A stretch of DNA of 64,000 bases from Aurantimonas coralicida DSM 14790 (GTDB taxonomy: Bacteria > Pseudomonadota > Alphaproteobacteria > Rhizobiales > Rhizobiaceae). The notes under the pieces are model-generated. The model made no database searches, was not told where the DNA came from, and was given only the letters and a program-made list of their open reading frames with translations. The translations under genes were made by a program, and so were the position numbers. The DNA is taken from NCBI RefSeq assembly GCF_000421645.1, contig NZ_ATXK01000007.1:1-64000 (forward strand), written 5' to 3'. Shown one piece after another: positions 42,919 to 52,793 of this stretch (its first letter is position 1; each line of letters starts with the position of its first letter).

Positions 42919-45363
42919 ATGCGAAAACTGGTCGTCATCGGTGCCGGCATGGCGTCCGGCCGGGTGCTCGAGACCCTGTTCGAGGCCGATCGGGACGCCT
43001 ACGCGGTCACGCTGTTCAATGCGGAACCGCGCGGCAACTACAACCGCATCATGCTGTCGCCGGTCCTGTCCGGCGAGAAGAGCTATGACGAGATCGTCAC
43101 CCATGACGAGGAGTGGTACGGCGCGCACGACGTGACCTGCCGCTTCGGCGAGAAGGTCGTCGCGATCGACCGGGAGCGCAAGATCGTCACCGGCGCGAAG
43201 GGCGAGGTGCCCTACGATAAGCTGATCATCGCCACTGGCTCGGTCCCGTTCATCGTGCCGGTGGAAGGCCGGGACCTGCCCGGGGTCATCACCTACCGCG
43301 ATTTCGACGACACCCACGCCATGATCGAGGCGTCCGGCACGCCCGGCAGCCATGCCGTCGTCATCGGCGGCGGCCTTCTCGGCCTGGAAGCGGCGGCCGG
43401 GCTGCGGCTGCGCGGCATGGAGGTCACCGTCCTGCATCTGTCGGGTCACCTGATGGAGCGCCAGCTCGACGAGGCGGCCGGCTATCTCCTGCGCAAGGAC
43501 CTGGAAAAGCGCGGCATCACGGTGATGACGCGGGCCTCGACCCAGAAGATACTCGGCACGAACCGTGTCGAAGGCGTCGAACTGGCGGACGGGACGACCC
43601 TGAAGGCGGATCTGGTGGTCATGGCGGTCGGCATCCGCCCGGCGGCGCAGATCGCCAGGGATGCGGGTCTCGACGTCGGCCGCGCGATCGTCGTGAACGC
43701 CCAGATGCAGACGTCGGACCCCGACATCTACGCCGTCGGCGAATGCGTGGAGTTCGACGGCACGCTCTTCGGCCTCGTCGCCCCGCTCTACGATCAGGCC
43801 AGGGTGCTGGCGAAGTCGCTGCTCGGCCAGCCGGACGCTTTTGCGGTCAGGGAATTGTCAACCAAGCTCAAGGTCACGGGATGCGACCTCTTCAGCGCCG
43901 GCGACTTTGCCGAGGGCGAGAAACGCGAGGAGATCGTCCTTCGCGATCCGGCGCAGGGTGTCTACAGGCGCCTCGTGATCGAGGACGACCGGCTCGTCGG
44001 CGCCGTGATGTACGGGGATACCGCCGACAGCAACTGGTTCTTCGACCTCATTCGCGACGGCGCGCCGGTATCGGACATGCGCGAAACCCTGATCTTCGGC
44101 CAGTCCTTCCAGGGGGGTGCCCCCCTGGACCCTATGGCGGCCGTTGCAGCCTTGCCGGATGATGCGGAAATCTGCGGCTGCAACGGCGTATGCAAATCAA
44201 AGATCACCGGCGCGGTTGCCGCGGGCGGGCTGACCAGCCTCGACGAGGTGCGGGCCCACACCAAGGCCTCCGCCTCCTGCGGCTCCTGCACCGGGCTCGT
44301 GGAGCAGCTGATGGCGCTGACCCTGGGCGCCGCCTTCAATCCCGCGGCCGTCAAGCCGATGTGCCCCTGCACCGATCTCGGGCATGGCGACGTGCGGCGG
44401 CTGATCCGCGCCAAGGCGTTGAAGTCGATCCCGGAAGTCATGCAGGAGCTGGAGTGGAAGACCTCCTGCGGCTGCGCGAAGTGCCGGCCGGCGCTCAACT
44501 ACTATCTGATCGCCGACTGGCCGGGCGACTATGTCGACGACAAGCAGTCCCGCTTCATCAACGAGCGGGTCCATGCCAACATCCAGAAGGACGGCACCTA
44601 TTCGGTCGTGCCGCGCATGTGGGGCGGCATCACCTCGGCCAACGAATTGCGGGCGATCGCCGACGTCGCAGACAAGTTCGCCATCCCGACCGTCAAGTGC
44701 ACTGGCGGCCAGCGCATCGACCTCCTCGGCGTGAGGAAGGAGGATCTGCCCGCGGTCTGGGCCGATCTGAACGCCGCCGGCATGGTCTCCGGCGCCGCCT
44801 ATGCCAAGGGCCTGCGCACCGTGAAGACCTGCGTCGGCACCGACTGGTGCCGCTTCGGCACGCAGGATTCCACCGGCCTCGGCGTCAGGATCGAGAAGTT
44901 CATGTGGGGCTCCTGGACGCCCGCCAAGGTAAAGATGGCGGTGTCTGGCTGCCCCCGGAACTGCGCCGAGGCGACTTGCAAGGATGTCGGCGTGATCTGC
45001 ACCGACGCCGGCTACGAGATCCAGTTCGCCGGTGCGGCGGGGCTCGACATCAAGGGCACGGAAATCCTCACCCAGGTGAAGACCGAGGACGAGGCGCTGG
45101 AGATGATCGTCGCCCTCGTCCAGCTCTACCGTGAGCAGGGTCATTACCTGGAGCGCATGTACAAATGGCTGAAGCGGGTCGGCATGGACTCGATCCGCGC
45201 CGTCATCGTCGAGGATCCTGCGCGGCGACGCGGCTATTACGAAGCCTTCGTCCACAGCCAGACCTTCAGCCAGACCGACCCCTGGTCGGAGCGGGCCTCG
45301 GGCGCGCGCGCCAGCCACGAGTTCCGCCCGATGGCCGATCTCACCCTGGAGGCTGCGGAATGA
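42919..45363 (+). CDS. nirB: Assimilatory nitrite reductase large subunit NirB
   Basis: 814 residues. The N-terminal half is an NAD(P)H/FAD oxidoreductase (VVIGAGMASGRVLE; NAD-binding VVIGGGLLGLEAAAGLRLRG at about 152-171; PDIYAVGECVEF). Two BFD-like 2Fe-2S regions follow (CGCNGVCKSKI to ASCGSC, about 414-456; CGCAKC, about 516). The C-terminal siroheme reductase carries TCVGTDWCRFG (about 637) and SGCPRNCAEATCKD (about 676), the four Cys that bind 4Fe-4S and siroheme. It reduces nitrite to ammonium. Followed by nirD with a 4-base overlap. AAAGGAACG precedes the ATG. Confidence 0.96.
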   Translation: MRKLVVIGAGMASGRVLETLFEADRDAYAVTLFNAEPRGNYNRIMLSPVLSGEKSYDEIVTHDEEWYGAHDVTCRFGEKVVAIDRERKIVTGAKGEVPYDKLIIATGSVPFIVPVEGRDLPGVITYRDFDDTHAMIEASGTPGSHAVVIGGGLLGLEAAAGLRLRGMEVTVLHLSGHLMERQLDEAAGYLLRKDLEKRGITVMTRASTQKILGTNRVEGVELADGTTLKADLVVMAVGIRPAAQIARDAGLDVGRAIVVNAQMQTSDPDIYAVGECVEFDGTLFGLVAPLYDQARVLAKSLLGQPDAFAVRELSTKLKVTGCDLFSAGDFAEGEKREEIVLRDPAQGVYRRLVIEDDRLVGAVMYGDTADSNWFFDLIRDGAPVSDMRETLIFGQSFQGGAPLDPMAAVAALPDDAEICGCNGVCKSKITGAVAAGGLTSLDEVRAHTKASASCGSCTGLVEQLMALTLGAAFNPAAVKPMCPCTDLGHGDVRRLIRAKALKSIPEVMQELEWKTSCGCAKCRPALNYYLIADWPGDYVDDKQSRFINERVHANIQKDGTYSVVPRMWGGITSANELRAIADVADKFAIPTVKCTGGQRIDLLGVRKEDLPAVWADLNAAGMVSGAAYAKGLRTVKTCVGTDWCRFGTQDSTGLGVRIEKFMWGSWTPAKVKMAVSGCPRNCAEATCKDVGVICTDAGYEIQFAGAAGLDIKGTEILTQVKTEDEALEMIVALVQLYREQGHYLERMYKWLKRVGMDSIRAVIVEDPARRRGYYEAFVHSQTFSQTDPWSERASGARASHEFRPMADLTLEAAE

Positions 45364-45704
45364 CCGGCTGGCATCGCATCGGTGCGGTTACCGACATTCC
45401 CCGCCGCGGCGCGCGCTGCGTGCTCACCCCGTTCGGGCGCGTCGCGGTGTTCCGGACCGCCAATGACGGCATCTTCGCCACCGAGGACCGCTGTCCGCAC
45501 AAGGGCGGGCCGCTCAGCCAGGGCATCGTCCACGACGCCTCGGTCACCTGCCCGCTGCACAACATGGTGTTCTCGCTGGAGAGCGGGATCGCCGCCGGGC
45601 CCGACGAAGGTCGGGTGCGGGTCTTCGCCGTGCGGGTCGACCCGCCGACCGGCGCCATCGAACTGTCGCTGGACGAACCCGCCCTCGTCCTCGCCGCCGA
45701 ATAG
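45360..45704 (+). CDS. nirD: Nitrite reductase small subunit NirD (Rieske-type)
   Basis: 114 residues, a single Rieske fold with CPHKGGPLSQG (about 44-54) and CPLHNMVFSLESG (about 64-76), a complete C-x-H and C-x2-H cluster set, so it should hold a 2Fe-2S centre. Many NirD proteins lack these ligands; this one keeps them. Starts within the nirB stop codon and is followed 15 bases later by nasA. Confidence 0.95.
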   Translation: MTGWHRIGAVTDIPRRGARCVLTPFGRVAVFRTANDGIFATEDRCPHKGGPLSQGIVHDASVTCPLHNMVFSLESGIAAGPDEGRVRVFAVRVDPPTGAIELSLDEPALVLAAE

Positions 45705-45718
45705 CCGGGACCCGCGCG

Positions 45719-48439
45719 ATGGACGAACGACCGGCCGACACCACCATCCGGACCACATGCCCCTATTGCGGCGTTGGCTGCGGAGTCCTGGCAACTCCGC
45801 GTCCGGGTGGCAGCGTGGCGATCGCCGGCGACCCCGCGCATCCGGCGAATTTCGGCCGCCTCTGCTCCAAGGGCTCGGTCCTCGGCGAGACACTGGGGCT
45901 GGAGGAACGGCTGCTGTTCCCCACCATCGCCGGCGCACGTGCGACCTGGGACGACGCGCTTTCGCTTGTTGCCGAACGCTTCACCGCCACCATCGCCGAA
46001 CACGGCCGTGACTCCGTTGCCTTCTACGTCTCCGGCCAGTTGCTGACCGAGGATTACTACCTCGCCAACAAGCTGATGAAGGGCTTCATCGGCTCGGCGA
46101 ACATCGATACCAATTCCCGGCTGTGCATGGCCTCCTCGGTCGCCGGCCATCGCCGGGCCTTCGGCTCCGACACGGTGCCGGGCACCTATGAGGATCTGGA
46201 ACAGGCCGATCTGATCGTCCTCGTCGGCTCGAACCTCGCCTGGTGCCATCCGGTGCTCTACCAGCGGATCGCCGCGGCCAGGGCCGCGCGCCCGCAGATG
46301 AAGGTCGTGCTTGTCGATCCGCGCCGTACGGCGAGCGCCGATCTCGCCGATCTGCATCTGCCGATCGCTGCCGATGGCGACACGGCGCTCTTTGCCGGAT
46401 TGCTGCCGTTCCTCGCCGAGGCCGGTGCGATCCATTGCGACTATGTGGCCCGGCATACCGACGGCTTCGTCGAGGCGCTGCGCCGGGCCCGTGGGATGCG
46501 GCTGCCGCATGTCGCGGAGGCCACCGGCCTCGACAGCCGCCAGATCCAGGCCTTCTACGAACTCTTCGCCAGGACCGAAAAGGTCGTCACGGTCTACAGC
46601 CAGGGCGTCAACCAGTCGGTGACGGGCACCGACAAGGTCAACGCGATCATCAACTGCCATCTGGCGACCGGCCGCATCGGACGGCCCGGCATGGGCCCCT
46701 TCTCGGTGACCGGCCAGCCCAATGCCATGGGCGGGCGCGAGGTCGGCGGCATGGCCAACATGCTCGCGGCGCACATGGCGATCGAGGACCCGGCGCATCG
46801 CTCCCTGGTGCGGGACTTCTGGGACGCCCCGGCGATGCCCGACCGCGCCGGCCTGAAGGCGGTCGACATGTTCCGCGCCGTGGCCGACGGCCGGATCAGG
46901 GCGCTCTGGATCATCGGCACCAATCCCGTCGTCTCGATGCCCGACGCCGATTCCGTGAAGGCGGCCCTCGCCGCCTGCCCCTTCGTCGTCGTCTCCGATG
47001 TCGTTGCACGCAACGACACCCTGCCCTTCGCCGATGTCGCCCTGCCCGCTGCGGCCTGGGGCGAGAAGGACGGAACGGTCACCAATTCCGAGCGACGGAT
47101 CTCGCGCCAACGTCCCTTCCTGCCGCTGCCCGGCGAGGCCCGGCCCGACTGGGCGATCATCGCGGACGTCGCCCGCCGCATGGGCTTCGCCGACGGCTTT
47201 TCCCACGCCAGCGTGGCGGACGTCTTCGACGAACACGCACGGCTCTCGGCCCATGGCAACGCCGGAGCGCGCGACTTCGACATCGGCGCGCTCGCCGGGC
47301 TCGACCAGTGCGGCTACGACGCCCTGGAGCCGGTTCAGTGGCCGCAGCCCCGCGTCGTCTCCCCATCCGATTCCGGCGACGCCCCGGCCGAAGCAGGTGC
47401 GGCTTCGGCGAAGGACGGCAACCGCTTCTTCGGCGACGGACACTTCTACCACCCGGACGGGCGCGCCCGCTTCGTGGCAGTCGATGTCGGCCCCCGTCGC
47501 CGGACGGACAAGGGCCGGTTCCTGCTCAACACCGGGCGTGTGCGCGACCATTGGCACACGATGACCCGCACCGGCCGCTCGGCCCGGCTTTCGGCCCATG
47601 TCGCAGAACCCTTCGTCGACGTCCATCCGGCGGACGCCGCAGCGCAGGGGATTGCGGAAGCCAGCCTCGTCACCGTGCGATCCGGCTTCGGCGCGGCGAT
47701 CGTGCGTTGCCGAACCACGGACCGGCAATCGCGCGGCTCGGTCTTCGTGCCGATGCACTGGAGCGACGAGTTCTCGGGCAGCGGTCGCATCGACGCCGTG
47801 GTCGCACCCGCCGTCGATCCGGTCTCCGGCCAGCCGGGTCTCAAGGGCACCGAGGTGTCGATCGCGCCGTTCCCAGCCGTCTGGTTCGGCTTTGCCGTCA
47901 CGCGGTCGCGGCCCGATCCGCACGGCCTCGACTATTTCGCGCTGGCGCGGGCCGAGGCCGGCTGGCGCATGGAATTGGCCGGCCTGGCGCCGCTGGCCGA
48001 CCCGAGCGCTTTCGCCACGGCGTTGCTCGAGGCGCCGGACAGGGCGCAGATGCTGGCGTTCCACGACACGACGACCGGTGCGCATCGCTTTGCCGCCTTC
48101 GACGGCGAAGCACTGGTCGGCGCGCTGTGGATTGCGCGCGATCCCGTCGCCGTGTCGCGCGTCTGGGCCGCGGGGCAGTTGGGCGACGCGCACAACGCTG
48201 TCAGCGACCGCTTCCGGCTGCTCGCCGGGCGCGGGGGAGCCGACCGCCCGGACCCCGGTGCGATCGTCTGCTCCTGCTTCAGCGTCGGCGTCAACGAGAT
48301 CGCGGCGGCGGTGACCACCGGCCGGGCAATCACTGTCGAGGCCGTCGGCGCGGCGTTGAAGGCAGGAACCAATTGCGGCTCCTGCCGCAGCGAGATCAAG
48401 GGGATCATCGATGATGCACGGCTCGCGAACACGGCGTAA
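45719..48439 (+). CDS. nasA: Assimilatory nitrate reductase catalytic subunit NasA
   Basis: 906 residues of the molybdopterin oxidoreductase family. The N-terminus binds 4Fe-4S (CPYCGVGCGV to RLCSKG, about 18-60). The molybdenum ligand lies in SRLCMASSVAG (about 137-147), and cofactor-binding segments follow (IVLVGSNLAWCHPVL, RIGRPGMGPFSVTGQPNAMGGREVGG, WIIGTNPVVSMPDADS). The molydopterin dinucleotide-binding domain is at about 590-700 (FLLNTGRVRDHWHTMTRTG). A C-terminal BFD-like 2Fe-2S domain (CSCFSVGVNEIAAAV to NCGSCRSEIK, about 853-900) is typical of NasA. It has no Tat signal, so it is cytoplasmic. Overlaps cysG by 29 bases. Confidence 0.96.
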   Translation: MDERPADTTIRTTCPYCGVGCGVLATPRPGGSVAIAGDPAHPANFGRLCSKGSVLGETLGLEERLLFPTIAGARATWDDALSLVAERFTATIAEHGRDSVAFYVSGQLLTEDYYLANKLMKGFIGSANIDTNSRLCMASSVAGHRRAFGSDTVPGTYEDLEQADLIVLVGSNLAWCHPVLYQRIAAARAARPQMKVVLVDPRRTASADLADLHLPIAADGDTALFAGLLPFLAEAGAIHCDYVARHTDGFVEALRRARGMRLPHVAEATGLDSRQIQAFYELFARTEKVVTVYSQGVNQSVTGTDKVNAIINCHLATGRIGRPGMGPFSVTGQPNAMGGREVGGMANMLAAHMAIEDPAHRSLVRDFWDAPAMPDRAGLKAVDMFRAVADGRIRALWIIGTNPVVSMPDADSVKAALAACPFVVVSDVVARNDTLPFADVALPAAAWGEKDGTVTNSERRISRQRPFLPLPGEARPDWAIIADVARRMGFADGFSHASVADVFDEHARLSAHGNAGARDFDIGALAGLDQCGYDALEPVQWPQPRVVSPSDSGDAPAEAGAASAKDGNRFFGDGHFYHPDGRARFVAVDVGPRRRTDKGRFLLNTGRVRDHWHTMTRTGRSARLSAHVAEPFVDVHPADAAAQGIAEASLVTVRSGFGAAIVRCRTTDRQSRGSVFVPMHWSDEFSGSGRIDAVVAPAVDPVSGQPGLKGTEVSIAPFPAVWFGFAVTRSRPDPHGLDYFALARAEAGWRMELAGLAPLADPSAFATALLEAPDRAQMLAFHDTTTGAHRFAAFDGEALVGALWIARDPVAVSRVWAAGQLGDAHNAVSDRFRLLAGRGGADRPDPGAIVCSCFSVGVNEIAAAVTTGRAITVEAVGAALKAGTNCGSCRSEIKGIIDDARLANTA

Positions 48440-49997
48440 GCCGCCCCTCGCCGTGAACGACACCGAACAGCTTCCGCAGCGCTCGCAGCGCATGGGTCCG
48501 CTGGCGAGCCTGCCGGTGTTCTTCGATCTGGCGGGCAAGCGCGTCGTCATGGCCGGTGGCGGACCGGGCGCGGCATGGAAGGCCGAACTCCTGGCCTCGG
48601 CGGGCGCCCACGTCGATCTTTACGTGCCGGCCGACGGGATCGATGGGGAGATGGCCGAGCTTCTCGCCGTGCCCCCGGAAACCGGCGCAATCCTTCATCA
48701 CGACCGGCCCTGGGCGATTGATGTCTTCGCCGGGGCGGCGATCGCCGTCGGCGATACCGAAAGCCTCGCCGAGGGGCAGGCCTTCGCCTGCGCCGCGCGA
48801 GCGGCCGGCGTGCCGGTCAACGTCGTCGACAAGCCGTCCTATTGCGACTTCCGCTTCGGCACGATCGTCAATCGCTCGCCGGTGGTCATCGGCATTTCCA
48901 CCGACGGCGCTGCACCGATCCTGGGGCAGGCTATTCGCCGCCGCATCGAGACCCTGCTGCCGCCGGCGCTCAGCCAGTGGGCGGCCCTGGCTGCCAAAGT
49001 CCGCGGCGCGGTGATGGAGCGGCTGGCGCCAGGCCCTCTGCGCCGTGCCTTCTGGGAACGCTTCGCCGACAGCGCCTTCACCACCAAGCTGCCCGACGCG
49101 GCAGCCGAGGCGGCGGCCAGCGGCTTTATCGACGATCTGGCGCGCTCGCCCGAGGCCGGCGGCCGCGTGACCCTGGTCGGGGCTGGTCCCGGCGAGGCCG
49201 AACTCCTGACGCTGAAGGCGGTGCGCGCCCTGCAGGCAGCCGATGTGATCCTGTTCGACGACCTCGTCTCCGACGAGATCCTGGAGCTTGCCCGCCGCGA
49301 GGCACGCCGCATGCTGGTGGGCAAGCGCGCCGCCCGCGACAGCTGCCGCCAGGAAGACATCAACGCCATGATGGTCAGCTTCGCCAAGGCCGGCAAGCAC
49401 GTGGTGCGGCTGAAATCCGGCGACGTGTCGGTGTTCGGCCGAGCCGGCGAGGAGCTGGACGAGCTGGCGCGCGAGAACGTTCCGGTCGCCATCGTGCCGG
49501 GCATCACCGCCGCTTCGGCGCTGGCGGCGAGCTTCGGCGTGTCGCTGACCCATCGCGACCGGGCCCAGCAGCTGCGTTTCGTCACCGGCCATTCCAAGAA
49601 GGGCGGCCTGCCGGAGGATCTCGACTGGCATGCGCTGGCCGATGATCACGCCACCACCGTCTTCTACATGGGCGGCCGGATGGCGGCGAAGATCGCCGAA
49701 CGCCTGATCCGTCACGGCCTGCCGGCCACGACCCCGGTCGCCGTCGCCGCCAACCTGTCGCGCGACGACGAGACCCGCGCCGCCGGCACGCTCGCCGATC
49801 TCGGCGCCATCGTCGCCAGGATCGGCGTCGACCGTCCGATCCTGATCGGTGTCGGCCGGGTGTTTGCGGAGCGCGCACGGTTTGCCAGCACCATTGCGCA
49901 TGCGCGCGGATGCGCGATCACCGGAGAGGCACACCGCGCTTGGCGTGGGCCTCCCAACGCAACTGACGATCTGGAGGCTCTCGTCGACGCGTGCTGA
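48411..49997 (+). CDS. cysG: Siroheme synthase CysG
   Basis: 528 residues. N-terminal precorrin-2 dehydrogenase/ferrochelatase part (LPVFFDLAGKRVVMAGGGPGAAWKAELLASAGAHV, about 33-67; VVDKPSYCDFRFGTIVNRSPVVIGISTDGAAPILGQAIR, about 137-175) and C-terminal uroporphyrinogen-III methyltransferase (VTLVGAGPGEAELLTLKAVRALQAADVILFDDLVS, about 252-286; VVRLKSGDVSVFGRAGEE; PGITAASALAASFG). It makes siroheme for NirB, which explains its place at the operon end. AAGGGG lies seven bases before ATG 48411; a later ATG at 48492 also remains possible. Confidence 0.95.
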   Translation: MMHGSRTRRKPPLAVNDTEQLPQRSQRMGPLASLPVFFDLAGKRVVMAGGGPGAAWKAELLASAGAHVDLYVPADGIDGEMAELLAVPPETGAILHHDRPWAIDVFAGAAIAVGDTESLAEGQAFACAARAAGVPVNVVDKPSYCDFRFGTIVNRSPVVIGISTDGAAPILGQAIRRRIETLLPPALSQWAALAAKVRGAVMERLAPGPLRRAFWERFADSAFTTKLPDAAAEAAASGFIDDLARSPEAGGRVTLVGAGPGEAELLTLKAVRALQAADVILFDDLVSDEILELARREARRMLVGKRAARDSCRQEDINAMMVSFAKAGKHVVRLKSGDVSVFGRAGEELDELARENVPVAIVPGITAASALAASFGVSLTHRDRAQQLRFVTGHSKKGGLPEDLDWHALADDHATTVFYMGGRMAAKIAERLIRHGLPATTPVAVAANLSRDDETRAAGTLADLGAIVARIGVDRPILIGVGRVFAERARFASTIAHARGCAITGEAHRAWRGPPNATDDLEALVDAC

Positions 49998-50081
49998 TGA
50001 TCGCTCATTTAGAATGGGCCGGTTGCAGCCCGGCAGCTCTCCGGGAGAAGAGGTGACGAAGCCGACGTTCGACTGACAGCC

Positions 50082-50399
50082 CTATTTGGTCGCAGAATGG
50101 AAGTCAGCAGGCTTCTTGGCGACCCATTTTACGAAGCGCGCGACCGTCTGATTGTCCGTAAGGGGCGTCCCGCTTTCTGCGTGGCGGACCAGTTCGCTCG
50201 CCGTGAAATTGGCGTCGATGGTCTCCCGGCAGATGGGATGGACAGGAACGGTGTCTCGGCCACCCCGGCTTTTGGGGATCGGGTGGAAGCGATCCACGGT
50301 CTCACCCAGCAATCGGCCGCATAGCCAGCACGGTTCCGGAGGCTCGGCATCGGCTGTCTGGTTCTCAAGCCAACTTGCGTCCCGAATTTTTCGCGCCAT
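50082..50399 (-). CDS. Small HNH-fold protein
   Basis: 105 residues. CWLCGR (about 24-29) and the HNH-like RFHPIPKSRGGRDTVPVHPICRETIDANFT (about 38-67) give a zinc-finger Cys pair, the first His, Asp/Thr in place of the central Asn region, and a His before PIC. This resembles the small standalone HNH proteins common in alphaproteobacteria, whose role is mostly unknown. No restriction or phage gene accompanies it. Convergent with cysG. Confidence 0.65.
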   Translation of the reverse strand: MARKIRDASWLENQTADAEPPEPCWLCGRLLGETVDRFHPIPKSRGGRDTVPVHPICRETIDANFTASELVRHAESGTPLTDNQTVARFVKWVAKKPADFHSATK

Positions 50400-50788
50400 C
50401 TCACAGCTCCTATTGCGCAGAACACGGTGCGGCTTTGTGCTGTGGCACTATCTGCATTCGGCGCGAACTGATGGGCCGACTTCACGCGGTCGGTCAAGTC
50501 TCGGCGCCATTTTTGACTAACGGAACGGGGCCGAAAGCGGACTGGCAGCATTGGGGCGTTGCACGCGGAGAGCTGCCGTCCCATTCTCGGCCCAGTCTTA
50601 TCGACGCCGTGAAGCGTCCACCAGAAGCCGACTTAGCGTTGTGAGTGCCTCTCAAGGTCCGCGCCAAGCCGGATGCCGCCCTCGTTCGGCGCCGGCGCGC
50701 AGGGCTTCGGCCATGACGCGAAAGGCCCCGATCACCTTCGGCAGGACAGCATGGGATTCGTCGCCGGTAGGCTCGGCTCCTGCGGCGC
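50400..50788. other. Intergenic region, no gene recognised
   Basis: 389 bases between phnF and the HNH gene, both on the minus strand. A short minus-strand frame ending GAFRVMAEALRAGAERGRHP is open but has no start signal and no recognised family. No terminator with a T-run was seen after phnF. Confidence 0.4.
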
Positions 50789-51565
50789 TCAGAAAACGAA
50801 ATCGACCGACGTGAGCAGCCAGCAGCCGGTGCCCCATTCGATCCGGTTCCCCGCCGCGTCGCCATTGACGGCACTGGTGCGGAAGACCGGCGTGCTGGGC
50901 GTGAGCTCCAGCTGGCTCGCCTCCTCGGCGGTGGCGAAGCCTCCGCTGATCCGCGTCTCGATCCGTCGATACTTGCCGATGCCATGTGCGACGAACACAT
51001 CGGTGACCGATTGCCGCCGCGCATAGACGGCGGCGAAGTCCGGCAGGAGCCTCGCGGGCAGGATCTTGGTGCTGGCGTGGATCGGCTGCCCATCGGCCGA
51101 GCGCACGCGGCGCAGCCGGATGACCGGAGCGCCGACCGGCAGATGCAACTGCGCGGCGGCTGCCGCGTCGGCCTCCTCTTCGACCAGCACCAGCGTGCGC
51201 GTCTCGACCAGTTTGCCGTCGGAGCGCAAGCTGTCGAAGAAGCGACTGCCGTCGCGCACCGACAGCACCGAGGGCGGGCTGCGCACGAACACCCCGACGC
51301 CCTTTCGTGAGGTAAGATGCCCTTCCTGCTGCAATTGCAGCAGCGCCTGGCGGAGCGTGATGCGGGTGACGCCGAATTTCTCGGCCAGATGGACCTCGCC
51401 CGGCAACTGGCTGCCCGGGCGCAGCCGCCCATCCTCGACAAGCGCCAGGACATAATCGTGGATCTGCTGCCAGATCGGCATGTCGCTGCGCGGCCGTAAA
51501 ACCAGATCGCCGAAATCCGGCGTCGCGGCGTCGTTTGCAAGCTTCTGCGAGGCGATGCTGCTCAT
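50789..51565 (-). CDS. phnF: PhnF-type GntR/HutC regulator
   Basis: 258 residues. The winged helix-turn-helix of GntR family (IWQQIHDYVLALVEDGRLRPGSQLPGEVHLAEKFGVTRITLRQALLQLQQEGHL, about 31-84) is followed by a UTRA ligand-binding domain (about 105-250; VIRLRRVRSADGQPIHASTKILPARLLPDF). This is the PhnF layout: a repressor of phosphonate genes relieved by a phosphonate or phosphate signal. The start is five bases after the PhnM-like gene. Two GT-N-TA-N-AC sites at 52794-52837 are its likely operators. Confidence 0.9.
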   Translation of the reverse strand: MSSIASQKLANDAATPDFGDLVLRPRSDMPIWQQIHDYVLALVEDGRLRPGSQLPGEVHLAEKFGVTRITLRQALLQLQQEGHLTSRKGVGVFVRSPPSVLSVRDGSRFFDSLRSDGKLVETRTLVLVEEEADAAAAAQLHLPVGAPVIRLRRVRSADGQPIHASTKILPARLLPDFAAVYARRQSVTDVFVAHGIGKYRRIETRISGGFATAEEASQLELTPSTPVFRTSAVNGDAAGNRIEWGTGCWLLTSVDFVF

Positions 51566-51570
51566 GGGTC

Positions 51571-52779
51571 CTACCCCGCCGCCATCTCGGGGGTCGCCTG
51601 GACCGGTGCCGCCAAAGGCGACTCTTCCAGTGCCCGCCGTGCGTACACGATGCGCCCGCCGACCATCGTCGCAACGATTTCCGGATGCCGCATGTCAGCC
51701 ATGTCGACCAGGATGAGATCCGCCCGTTTGCCATTCGTCAGACTGCCGCGATCGTGCAGACCCGCGGCGCGCGCAGCGTTGGCGGAGACAAGCGGCCAGT
51801 AACGCGCCAGCGCGTCCACGTCGCCATCGGCCAGAGCGAAGGCCGCATGCAGCGGAGACGGATAGTGGTAGTCGCTGGTCAGCACCGTGCAATGGCCTGC
51901 TTCGACCGCTTCGCGCGCATCCATCGCCTTGTTGTGGCTGCCGCCGCGCACGACATTCGGCGCGCCGAGAATGACGTCCTCCCCGCCGGCGCGGGCCGCC
52001 GCGGCGGTCTCGGCATTCAGCGGAAACTCGCAGGAGCGCGCGCCGAGCGCCCGGAACCGGGCGCGCTCCTCGGGCGTCGCCTCGTCATGCGCCAGCAGGA
52101 CATTGCCCCCGGCCTTTGCTGCCGCCGCGAGATCGGCGATGGCGCCCGGCACGTCGTCACGCCGCGCCCACACGGCGTCGAGCAGCGCCATGTAGTCCTC
52201 GCGCGACAGGCCGGAGCGCTCGGCCATCTGGCCGATCTTGCGTGCAATAGTCCCCTTCAGCACCGAGCCGGTCGTGTGGTCGTTGAAGGCGAGGATCGGC
52301 GACGGCTCCAGCGACAACCACTCGGTCACCTCGGAGACCGCATCGAGCGCGAATGTTTCCCAGCGCAGATGCAGCCGCGTGTCGCAGTTCAGTTGCGAGC
52401 GCAGGGCCTGGAGCGATCCGATGAAGCTGCGCGCCGCATCGAGCGAGCGGAGCCCCGGCTCCCAGGAGATCGTCACGCCGTGAAACGCCGTGGTGATGCC
52501 GTTGCCAACGAGCTGGCGATCGGTGTCGCGCAGCGCCAGACCGACATCGAAGCGCACGCCGGGCCGCGGCATGATCTGCCGCTCGAAGGCGTCGCCATGG
52601 ATGTCGACGATGCCGGGCAGCACCAGCAGCCCTTCGGCATTCAGTCGCCGCGGACGCTCGGCCCGGTCGACGATGTGCTCGCCCGCGACGTGCAGCCCTC
52701 GCTCATGCCAGCTGTCGCCGGCCAGCGTCGTTGCGTTCTCGATCAGCCACGCCATCTCGGCCCCTCGTGCTTTTGTCAT
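51571..52779 (-). CDS. PhnM-like amidohydrolase, divergent paralog
   Basis: 402 residues. Amidohydrolase-superfamily features: LVLPGIVDIHGDAFERQIMPRPGV (about 52-75, HxD metal site), AFHGVTISWEPGLRSLDAA, FNDHTTGSVLKGTIARKIGQMAERSGLS, VLLAHDEATPEE, and TSDYHYPSPLHAAFAL (about 303-318, the catalytic Asp region). These are PhnM blocks (alpha-D-ribose 1-methylphosphonate 5-triphosphate diphosphatase), but the MPRPGVRFDVGLALRDTD segment differs from the canonical PhnM that begins at 63719. Two ATG starts (52779, 52755) each have a purine-rich site. Probably co-transcribed with phnF and divergent from the first transporter. Confidence 0.8.
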   Translation of the reverse strand: MTKARGAEMAWLIENATTLAGDSWHERGLHVAGEHIVDRAERPRRLNAEGLLVLPGIVDIHGDAFERQIMPRPGVRFDVGLALRDTDRQLVGNGITTAFHGVTISWEPGLRSLDAARSFIGSLQALRSQLNCDTRLHLRWETFALDAVSEVTEWLSLEPSPILAFNDHTTGSVLKGTIARKIGQMAERSGLSREDYMALLDAVWARRDDVPGAIADLAAAAKAGGNVLLAHDEATPEERARFRALGARSCEFPLNAETAAAARAGGEDVILGAPNVVRGGSHNKAMDAREAVEAGHCTVLTSDYHYPSPLHAAFALADGDVDALARYWPLVSANAARAAGLHDRGSLTNGKRADLILVDMADMRHPEIVATMVGGRIVYARRALEESPLAAPVQATPEMAAG

Positions 52780-52793
52780 TCATGCGTCACCTG

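Noticed and set aside
45341-48550. 1,069-codon open frame on the minus strand opposite nasA
   Set aside because: It is the antisense shadow of a high-GC coding sequence. The product has no family features, while the plus strand encodes complete NasA.
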